From an uncultured Isosphaeraceae bacterium (GTDB lineage Bacteria > Planctomycetota > Planctomycetia > Isosphaerales > Isosphaeraceae): 7,643 nt of DNA. Positions 1 through 4,507 of the stretch are shown one piece after another; position 1 is the stretch's first letter; every line of letters starts with the position of its first letter. The stretch lies in NCBI GenBank assembly GCA_937907405.1, contig CALCIC010000863.1, forward strand, positions 1 through 7,643, given 5' to 3'. The notes under the pieces are model-generated. The model was not told where the DNA came from. It saw only the letters and a list, made by a program, of their open reading frames with translations, and did no database searches. Both the position numbers and the translations under genes were made by a program.

Positions 1-778
1 GCCGCTGCCGATCGCCCTGGCTCACCGGGTGATCAACAAGATCACCGAGGTCCGGCGGAACGGCCAGATCCCCTGGCTCCGTCCCGACGCCAAGAGCCAG
101 GTGACGGTCGAGTACGACGGCTACACGCCGGTCCGCGTCAACACCGTGGTCGTCTCCACCCAGCACTCCCCCGACGTCTCCCATAAGGAGATCTGCGAGC
201 GAATCCGCAAGGAGGTCATCGACCCGGTGATCCCGGCGGAGCTGAAGAGCGGCGACATCGTCTACCACATCAATCCGACCGGCAAGTTCGTGATCGGCGG
301 TCCGCACGGGGACGCGGGCGTGACCGGCCGCAAGATCATCGTCGACACCTACGGCGGCATGGGCCGCCACGGCGGCGGCGCCTTCAGCGGCAAGGACCCG
401 TCCAAGGTCGACCGTTCCGCCGCCTACATGGCGCGGTACGTGGCCAAGAACATCGTCGCCGCCGGCCTGGCCGAGCGCTGCGAGATCCAGCTCGCCTATG
501 CGATCGGCGTTTCAGAGCCGGTGAGCGTGCACGTCGACACGTTCGGCACCGGCCAGCTTCCCGCGACGGTTCTCGCCGACATCGTCCGCAAGGGCTTCCC
601 GTTGACCCCCGCCGGGATCATCAAGCATCTCGACCTGCGCCGGCCGATCTTCCGCAAGACCGCCAGCGGAGGCCACTTCGGCCGCACCGAGCCGGACTTC
701 ACCTGGGAGAAGACGGACCGCGCGACGCTGCTTCGAGACGCGGCCAACCAGTTCGCCGCCTCGGCGACCCTGGTCTGA
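1..778 (+). CDS. metK: S-adenosylmethionine synthetase, C-terminal part (5' end outside window)
   Basis: This enzyme makes S-adenosylmethionine from ATP and methionine, the cell's main methyl donor, in the cytoplasm. The first full codon is at base 2, and 258 residues are visible before the TGA at 776-778. The family is usually about 380-400 residues, so roughly the first 130 are missing. Visible family blocks are the PLPIALAHR start of the fragment, NGQIPWLRPDAKSQV, the STQHS block, INPTGKFVIGGPHGDAG, TGRKIIVDTYGGMGRHGGG, and the signature GGGAFSGKDPSKVDRSAAY. These are followed by the AKNIVAAGLAERCEIQLAYAIG block and the C-terminal HFGR...FTWEKTD...LLRDAA. The P-loop-like glycine-rich segment GGGAFSGKD and the lysines and aspartates around it are intact. 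No frameshift or truncation is seen. A GC-rich hairpin follows, and galK starts 128 bases downstream, so co-transcription with galK is uncertain. Identification is very secure because of near-continuous similarity to the E. coli enzyme as remembered. Confidence 0.97.
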   Translation, partial: PLPIALAHRVINKITEVRRNGQIPWLRPDAKSQVTVEYDGYTPVRVNTVVVSTQHSPDVSHKEICERIRKEVIDPVIPAELKSGDIVYHINPTGKFVIGGPHGDAGVTGRKIIVDTYGGMGRHGGGAFSGKDPSKVDRSAAYMARYVAKNIVAAGLAERCEIQLAYAIGVSEPVSVHVDTFGTGQLPATVLADIVRKGFPLTPAGIIKHLDLRRPIFRKTASGGHFGRTEPDFTWEKTDRATLLRDAANQFAASATLV

Positions 779-795
779 TCCGCGACCGGCCCGCG

Positions 796-845
796 CCCGA
801 CGCGAGCCCGGGGGGACGGCTGACCGTCCCCTCGCTCGACGCGGG
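796..845 (+). terminator. GC-rich hairpin after metK, possible terminator
   Basis: There is a perfect 8-bp stem, GGGGACGG at 812-819 and CCGTCCCC at 824-831, closed by the four-base loop CTGA. It is extended by weaker outer pairing: CGAGC 803-807 with GCTCG 834-838, and CCCG 796-799 with CGGG 842-845, separated by small internal loops. It begins 18 bases after the metK stop. There is no run of T after the stem, so it is not a textbook intrinsic terminator. It could instead attenuate, act with Rho, or protect the 3' end of the metK message. Confidence 0.5.
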
Positions 846-906
846 TCGGGTCTTCGCTCTCCAAACACGTCGACGCCCTCAGGCTTCAGACCAGGATGAC
901 TTGTTG

Positions 907-2136
907 ATGACCTCCGCGGAACTCGAAGCCGTCGCCGTGAAGTCTTTCGCGGAGCGGTTCGGCTCGCAACCCTCCATCGCCTCGTGCGCGCCAGGGCGCG
1001 TCGAACTGCTCGGCAACCACACCGACTACAACGGCGGCCTGGTCATGGCCGCGGCGATCGACCGCTACACCACCGTCGTCGGCCTCGACCGGCCGGACCG
1101 CGACGGCCACGTCTACGCCCTTGACTTCGACGGCTCGGACCAGTTCCCGCTTTCCAACATCGCCCGAGGCGAGGTCGGCGGCTGGCCGAATTACGTCAAG
1201 GGGGTCGTCTGGGCGATCCAGGAAGCCCTTGGTTCCGAGCTGATCCGCGGCTTCGAAATCGTCGTCGCCGGTGACGTGCCGCTGGGCGCGGGGCTCTCCA
1301 GTTCGGCGAGCTTGCAGGCGGCGGTCGCCTTTTTTCTGCTGGGCGCCGGCGTCGCTCCGGGGAGGAGCGTCGGGCAGTACGAGGGGGAGGGCTCGGCGTC
1401 GGCCCGGATGGACCTGGCGATGGTCCTCCGGCGATCGGAGAACGCCTTCGTCGGAGTTTCGTCGGGGCTGCTCGACCAGTTCTCCAGCCTCTTCGGCAGG
1501 GCCGACCACGCACTCTTCCTCGACTGCCAATCGCTCGAATTCGATCGCCTGCCGCTGGGCGACCCCGGCCCGGCGATCGTGGTTTGCGACTCCAAGACCT
1601 CGCGGAGGCTGGCCGACGGCATGTACAACCGCCGTCACGCCGAGTGCCAGGCGATCGTCGCCTACTTCCGCGACCGTGACGGCGGCGACGCCGTCCGGCT
1701 GCTTCGCGACGTCAGCCTGGCCGATCTGGAAGACTGCTGGGACGACCTCGACCCGGTCGCCCGCAAGCGCGCGCGCCACGTCCTGACCGAGAACGAGCGA
1801 GTCCTTCAGGGCGTGTCGGCGCTCAAGGCCGGCGACCTCAAGCGCTTCGGCCGGCTGATCTCGGCCTCGCACGCCTCCAGCCGCGACGACTTTGAGAACA
1901 GCTCCCCCGCGCTCGACGCCCTGGTCGAAGCCGCCCGGTCGGCCCCCGGGTTCCTGGGGGGCAAACTCTCGGGGGCGGGCTGGGCCGGCTGCACCGTCAA
2001 CCTCGTGGAGGCCGACAAGGCCGAGGCGTTCGCCGAGGCCGTCGCCGCAAGCTACGCGAGGACGCGGGGCGTCACGCCCGAAGTCCACATCTGCCACGCC
2101 GCCGACGGGGCGTCGAGCCGCCCCTTGACCCGCTGA
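907..2136 (+). CDS. galK: Galactokinase (GHMP kinase family)
   Basis: This is predicted to phosphorylate galactose at C1 with ATP, the entry step of the Leloir pathway, in the cytoplasm. The chosen ATG gives 409 residues. An AGGA at 893-896 lies 10 bases upstream, and in-frame TTG codons at 901 and 904 are possible alternative starts. Residues 29-44 carry the galactokinase signature, here read as PGRVELLGNHTDYNGG. Residues 124-137 are the GHMP ATP-binding motif, VPLGAGLSSSASLQ. GLLDQFSS at 187-194 contains the likely catalytic Asp190. YNRRHAEC at 240-247 and GGKLSGAGWAGC at 351-362 are the later conserved blocks. Two oddities stand out. Asn37 replaces the Glu of the common GEHTDY motif. The stretch between the ATP motif and Asp190 is about a dozen residues longer than in E. 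coli GalK. No galT, galE or transporter lies in view. The DUF2784 gene follows after 23 bases and is probably co-transcribed. A related sugar kinase specificity cannot be excluded. Confidence 0.92.
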   Translation: MTSAELEAVAVKSFAERFGSQPSIASCAPGRVELLGNHTDYNGGLVMAAAIDRYTTVVGLDRPDRDGHVYALDFDGSDQFPLSNIARGEVGGWPNYVKGVVWAIQEALGSELIRGFEIVVAGDVPLGAGLSSSASLQAAVAFFLLGAGVAPGRSVGQYEGEGSASARMDLAMVLRRSENAFVGVSSGLLDQFSSLFGRADHALFLDCQSLEFDRLPLGDPGPAIVVCDSKTSRRLADGMYNRRHAECQAIVAYFRDRDGGDAVRLLRDVSLADLEDCWDDLDPVARKRARHVLTENERVLQGVSALKAGDLKRFGRLISASHASSRDDFENSSPALDALVEAARSAPGFLGGKLSGAGWAGCTVNLVEADKAEAFAEAVAASYARTRGVTPEVHICHAADGASSRPLTR

Positions 2137-2146
2137 GACCATCATC

Positions 2147-2151
2147 AAGGA
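2147..2151 (+). promoter_or_regulatory. Ribosome binding site supporting the TTG start at 2160
   Basis: AAGGA lies 8 bases before the TTG. No in-frame ATG or GTG lies closer to the N-terminal membrane helix, so this site decides the start of the DUF2784 gene. Confidence 0.65.
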
Positions 2152-2159
2152 CCGTCGCC

Positions 2160-2588
2160 TTGAACCCGCTCGTGCTGGCCAACCTGATCGCGCTGGTTCA
2201 CGTCGCCTGGGTGGCGTTCATCGTCGTCGGCCTCGCGGCCGTCCTGCTGGGGATCGTCCGCCGCTGGAAGTGGGTCCGGAACTTCTGGTTCCGCGCGATT
2301 CATCTGGTCATGATCCTGATCGTCGTCGGCGAGTCGCTCGCGGGGATCGCCTGTCCGCTCACGGTCTGGGAGCGCGACCTTCGCGTCCAGGCCGGACAGG
2401 CGACCTTCGAGGGGGACTTCATCGCCCACTGGGTCCACCGCCTGATGTTCTTCGACTTCGAGCCCTGGGTGTTCACCGTCGTCTACGTGGCGTTCGGTTT
2501 GCTCGTGTTGGCGACGTTCATCCTCGCGCCTCCTCGTGCGCCGAGGCTCTCGAAATCGCCCCCCGCGTCGGGATCGGCCGATGGCTGA
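2160..2588 (+). CDS. DUF2784 family three-helix membrane protein
   Basis: This 142-residue inner-membrane protein has no established function. It starts at TTG, supported by AAGGA 8 bases upstream. Three hydrophobic segments are visible at about residues 8-31, 45-63 and 104-122. Between helices 2 and 3 lie the family's conserved features: FRAIHL with His48, then GIACPLTVWERDLR with Cys65, Pro66 and Glu71, and FFDFEPWVFTVVYVAFG at 97-113. The tail after residue 123 is proline- and serine-rich, hydrophilic, and probably cytoplasmic or disordered. The conserved His and Cys near the membrane surface could bind a metal or cofactor, but that is inference. The gene sits 23 bases after galK and overlaps the start of the DUF488 gene by 8 bases, so the three are probably one transcript. 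Family assignment is from remembered sequence pattern. Function is unknown. Confidence 0.82.
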   Translation: MNPLVLANLIALVHVAWVAFIVVGLAAVLLGIVRRWKWVRNFWFRAIHLVMILIVVGESLAGIACPLTVWERDLRVQAGQATFEGDFIAHWVHRLMFFDFEPWVFTVVYVAFGLLVLATFILAPPRAPRLSKSPPASGSADG

Positions 2589-3012
2589 GCCCCGGACGTT
2601 CTTCACCATCGGTTACGGCGGGCGCCCCCCCGAGGAGTTCGTCGGCCTGCTGGCCGCTCGCGGCGTCAAGATGGTCGCCGACGTCCGCATCCGGCCCGAC
2701 CGGGCCAGCATGGGGGCGTACACGAAGGCCCGGAGCCCCGAGAAGGGGATCGAGAAGCTGCTCAGCGCCCGAGGCGTCGGCTATCAGGCGGTTCTCGAAC
2801 TCGGCAACGTGTTCCTCGACCGAGGCGACTGGCAGGCCGACTACCGCGACCTGATGAGCTGCGCCGGCGATCTGCTCGTGGCGCGGCTGATCGATCTGCC
2901 GGGGCCGTTCTGCTTGCTCTGCGCCGAGAAGCGAGCGGCCGACTGTCATCGGCGGATCATCGCCGATCACCTGGTCGAGCGTCGGGGCTGGTCGGTCGAG
3001 CACATTGAGTGA
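2581..3012 (+). CDS. DUF488 family protein
   Basis: This is a 143-residue soluble protein of the DUF488 family, whose biochemical role is not established. The start chosen is the ATG at 2581, because it places TIGYGGRPPEEFVGLL at residues 9-24, as in other family members. A longer reading from 2536 would add an arginine-rich stretch with no family match. Conserved blocks are ADVRIRPD at 33-40, and LLCAEKRAADCHRRIIADHL at 112-131 with Cys114, Glu116, Cys122 and His123. The Cys/His cluster near the C-terminus is the hallmark and could be catalytic or metal-binding. The ATG overlaps the last 8 bases of the DUF2784 gene and has only a weak GGGA at 2570-2573, so translation is probably coupled. 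Its stop lies one base from the stop of the opposing phoU gene. No truncation is seen. Confidence 0.85.
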   Translation: MAEPRTFFTIGYGGRPPEEFVGLLAARGVKMVADVRIRPDRASMGAYTKARSPEKGIEKLLSARGVGYQAVLELGNVFLDRGDWQADYRDLMSCAGDLLVARLIDLPGPFCLLCAEKRAADCHRRIIADHLVERRGWSVEHIE

Positions 3013-3013
3013 T

Positions 3014-3709
3014 TCATGATCCCGACGCTGGGGGGGCCGATTTGGGCGCGTGGCGGATGATCGATCCTTCCTCAAGGAAGACGATCGTCTCGGCGACGCC
3101 CGACGCGTGGTCGGCGATCCGCTCCAGGTTGCGCGCGGAGTTGAGCAGCAGGAGCCAGCCGTCGAGTCGCTCGGGGTCGCGCGCCAACTCGTCGCGGAGT
3201 CGGCGGCGGACCTGGCGGTAGAACTGGTCGATCGGCTTGTCGCCGGTGATGATTGCGCGGGCTCGGTCGGCGTCGCGCGCGGCGAGCGCCTCGTATGTGG
3301 CCGTCACCTGGGCCAGGACGTTGCGCGCCAGCGTCTTGAGGTCCTCGGGAACGGCGATCGCGCTGAACTTGCGATTGAGCTTTCGCACCCGGCGCGCCAC
3401 GCGAAGGGCGAGATCGGCGATCCGCTCCAGGTCTCGGTTGACCTTGAGGATCGTCGCCATCCGCCGCAGGTCCGACGCCACCGGCTCGTACAGGGCCAGG
3501 ATGCGCAGGCACTCCTGCTCGATCAGGACTTCGCGACGGTCGGACTCTTCTTCTTCCTCCTTCACCTCAGCGACCAGATCAAGCCGCCCCTCACAAACCG
3601 CCAGCACGGTCTTCTCAAGCGTACCGACGACCGAGCTTCCCATCGCCAGAAATTCCGCCCAGAGGGCGTCTTGCTCTCGAAGCGCGTGTCGGGGAGAGCT
3701 TGCCGCCAT
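3014..3709 (-). CDS. phoU: PhoU-family phosphate regulator
   Basis: PhoU proteins are cytoplasmic helical-bundle proteins. They link the PstSCAB phosphate transporter to the PhoR/PhoB two-component system and repress the Pho response when phosphate is plentiful. The ATG at 3709 gives 231 residues, the usual length, and has AAGGAG 8 bases upstream. An upstream extension to 3919 would read through the repeat element and is rejected. The two PhoU repeats are visible with their metal-binding signatures: NRDLERIADLALRVARR at about 91-107 and ARNLERIADHASGVAETIVF at 192-211. The conserved Asp/Glu residues E95, D99, E196 and D200 are all present. A very acidic run lies at about 48-60 (five consecutive Glu at 51-55). 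No pst genes, phoB or phoR are in view, so this is an isolated copy or the edge of a split locus. It is transcribed away from the blaI/M56 pair across a 399-base spacer and converges on the DUF488 gene. Confidence 0.92.
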   Translation of the reverse strand: MAASSPRHALREQDALWAEFLAMGSSVVGTLEKTVLAVCEGRLDLVAEVKEEEEESDRREVLIEQECLRILALYEPVASDLRRMATILKVNRDLERIADLALRVARRVRKLNRKFSAIAVPEDLKTLARNVLAQVTATYEALAARDADRARAIITGDKPIDQFYRQVRRRLRDELARDPERLDGWLLLLNSARNLERIADHASGVAETIVFLEEGSIIRHAPKSAPPASGS

Positions 3710-3717
3710 GTAGTGAT

Positions 3718-3723
3718 CTCCTT
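3718..3723 (-). promoter_or_regulatory. phoU ribosome binding site
   Basis: On the minus strand this reads AAGGAG, 8 bases before the ATG at 3709. It fixes the phoU start and argues against the 70-residue longer reading. Confidence 0.8.
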
Positions 3724-3792
3724 GGCCTCGGCGTGATCCGTGCGGGGCGCGACGATCCGGCATCGTGTCGCTTATTTGCCGCTGATTCCATG

Positions 3793-3798
3793 ATTCTA
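3793..3798 (-). promoter_or_regulatory. Possible -10 element for phoU
   Basis: The minus strand reads TAGAAT inside an AT-rich patch, five of six bases matching TATAAT, about 84 bases before the phoU ATG. No convincing -35 hexamer lies 16-18 bases further upstream, so this is only a weak candidate. Confidence 0.3.
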
Positions 3799-3822
3799 TT
3801 CTTTTCGCGGCGCGGGTTTGGA

Positions 3823-3851
3823 TACAAGCCCGAAGCGGCAACGAGTGAATC
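3823..3851 (+). repeat. Repeat unit A (left inverted arm)
   Basis: The unit begins TACAAGCCCGA and ends AGTGAATC. It matches the reverse complement of 3962-3990 at 24 of 29 positions; the mismatches all fall in the middle. Confidence 0.75.
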
Positions 3852-3879
3852 CGAAAACGGTCGCGAGGTCGGAAAACCC

Positions 3880-3900
3880 GCCCGAACCGCAGGCGAGGGC
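3880..3900 (+). repeat. Repeat unit B (degenerate)
   Basis: GCCCGAACCGCAGGCGAGG is a diverged copy of the core GCCCGAAGCGCCAGCGAGTG, in the same orientation as units A and C. Confidence 0.45.
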
Positions 3901-3915
3901 GTCGACTCTCATCCT

Positions 3916-3943
3916 GCAAGCCCGAAGCGCCAGCGAGTGCATC
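3916..3943 (+). repeat. Repeat unit C
   Basis: It carries the core AAGCCCGAAGCGCCAGCGAG, followed by TGCATC. It is the copy closest to the form remembered from planctomycetes, and can pair with the inverted unit at 3962-3990. Confidence 0.7.
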
Positions 3944-3961
3944 CCCGTCAGCCTTCCGGGC

Positions 3962-3990
3962 GATTCACTTGCTCGCGCGTCGGGCTTGTA
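3962..3990 (-). repeat. Repeat unit D (right inverted arm)
   Basis: On the minus strand it begins TACAAGCCCGA and ends AGTGAATC, the same terminal bases as unit A. It ends 26 bases before the -35 box of the blaI promoter. Confidence 0.75.
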
Positions 3991-4016
3991 TTTCGAAGGC
4001 AGGCGGCACCGACCTC

Positions 4017-4044
4017 TTGACAGGACCGTCTCGCTCGCTACTAT
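4017..4044 (+). promoter_or_regulatory. Sigma-70-type promoter for blaI-M56
   Basis: A perfect TTGACA at 4017-4022 is followed after 16 bases by TACTAT at 4039-4044. The latter keeps the key A at its second position and T at its sixth. It lies 65 bases before the blaI ATG and is the best promoter match seen in the window. The -10 is inside the left arm of an inverted repeat, which suits repression by the product of the first gene. Confidence 0.65.
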
Positions 4045-4073
4045 CAATCGAAGTACGTTGTGGCATAGTAGTA
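4038..4073. promoter_or_regulatory. Candidate BlaI operator (inverted repeat over the -10)
   Basis: CTACTAT at 4038-4044 and ATAGTAG at 4065-4071 are perfect inverted copies, 20 bases apart. The right arm runs on into GTAGTA (4068-4073), the core half-site known for staphylococcal BlaI/MecI operators (TACTAC...GTAGTA). A direct repeat AGTACGT also occurs at 4052-4058 and 4070-4076. The position over and just after the -10 would block initiation. The wide spacing is unlike the compact staphylococcal site, so the exact half-site is uncertain. Confidence 0.5.
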
Positions 4074-4091
4074 CGTGCGTCATAGACGACG

Positions 4092-4099
4092 AAGGGAGG
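4092..4099 (+). promoter_or_regulatory. blaI ribosome binding site
   Basis: AAGGGAGG lies 9 bases before the ATG at 4109. It selects this start over upstream in-frame codons, which lie in the repeat element. Confidence 0.75.
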
Positions 4100-4108
4100 C
4101 GGCCGGCG

Positions 4109-4507
4109 ATGGTTCGTGAATCGATCGACGACCTGGGGGCGCTTCAGAAGGCGGTGATAGAGTCCGTCTGGGAGTTGGGAGAGGGGACGGTGCAGCAGGT
4201 CCGCGACCGGCTCGACCGCGAGCCGGAGCCGGCTTATACGACGATCCTCTCGGTGATGCAGAAGCTGGAGAAGGCCGGATGGTTGAGCCATCGGGCGGAA
4301 GGGCGAAGCTACGTCTATGCGCCGACGAGGAGCCGCGACGAGGCCGGCGCGTCGACGCTCCGCACGTTCATCGACCGGGCGTTTCGGGGCGACCCGTTGC
4401 TCCTGGTCCAACGGCTGCTCGACGACAAGGGGCTGAGCGAGCGGGACCTTGCGGAAATCAAGCGGATGATCGACCAGAAACGGCGAAAGGAGGGGCGTCA
4501 TGTTTGA
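4109..4507 (+). CDS. blaI: BlaI/MecI/CopY-family transcriptional repressor
   Basis: This is a predicted 132-residue DNA-binding repressor, acting as a dimer and probably silencing its own operon. The length is normal for BlaI. The N-terminal winged helix covers about residues 8-72: LQKAVIESVWELGEGTVQQVRDRL forms the first helices, PAYTTILSVMQKLEKAGWL at about 41-59 the recognition helix region, and HRAEGRSYVYAPT at 61-73 the wing. The C-terminal dimerisation part follows, with LRTFIDRAFRGDPLLLVQRLL at 84-104 and GLSERDLAEIKRMID at 108-122. In staphylococcal BlaI the partner BlaR1 triggers cleavage between DNA-binding and dimerisation parts, but no cleavage site can be named here. The start has a good ribosome binding site and lies 65 bases after a TACTAT -10 within a candidate operator. 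The last 8 bases overlap the M56 gene, typical of coupled repressor/sensor pairs. The family is secure, while the name blaI does not imply beta-lactam response. Confidence 0.93.
   Translation: MVRESIDDLGALQKAVIESVWELGEGTVQQVRDRLDREPEPAYTTILSVMQKLEKAGWLSHRAEGRSYVYAPTRSRDEAGASTLRTFIDRAFRGDPLLLVQRLLDDKGLSERDLAEIKRMIDQKRRKEGRHV
4487..4493 (+). promoter_or_regulatory. Ribosome binding site of the M56 gene
   Basis: AAGGAGG lies 6 bases before the ATG at 4500, inside the end of blaI. It is a full match to the anti-Shine-Dalgarno core, so the overlapping M56 gene can be translated efficiently as well as by coupling. Confidence 0.75.

Larger units (their letters stand above)
3823..3990. repeat. 168-bp composite repeat element with 29-bp inverted ends
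   Basis: Four related units built on CAAGCCCGAAGCGCCAGCGA lie here. Three point right (3823-3851, 3880-3900, 3916-3943) and one points left (3962-3990). The outermost units form imperfect terminal inverted repeats, 24 of 29 bases identical. The third and fourth could also pair as a hairpin with an 18-base loop (23 of 28 matching). No transposase is encoded. The unit resembles a family of short dispersed repeats remembered from planctomycete genomes, where it produces spurious small proteins. It could be a miniature transposable or REP-like element, or a transcription boundary between divergent genes. Confidence 0.7.
3710..4108. other. Divergent intergenic region between phoU and blaI
   Basis: This is the only long non-coding stretch of the window. 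From left to right it holds the phoU ribosome binding site, an AT-richer patch around 3775-3805, and a 168-bp repeat element (3823-3990). These are followed by a strong sigma-70-like promoter with an overlapping inverted repeat (4017-4073) and the blaI leader. Open frames crossing it on both strands read as SPKRQRV-, ALRAC- and DARASE-like peptides from the repeats and have no ribosome binding sites, so no gene is called. Confidence 0.8.

Noticed and set aside
896..907. Three-codon leader frame (ATG ACT TGT TGA) overlapping the galK start
   Set aside because: It could in principle couple to galK, but it has no ribosome binding site of its own and is short enough to occur by chance.
886..2148. 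A 420-codon open frame on the minus strand opposite galK
   Set aside because: It is a mirror of galK in an antisense frame. The galK strand carries all the GHMP kinase motifs, and the antisense product shows none.
3823..3990. CRISPR array
   Set aside because: The four units are unevenly spaced, one is inverted, they differ in sequence, and no cas gene is present.
3710..4083. Small open frames across the intergenic region, including N-terminal extensions of phoU and blaI
   Set aside because: They are translations of the repeat units, lack ribosome binding sites, and the real starts at 3709 and 4109 have strong ones.
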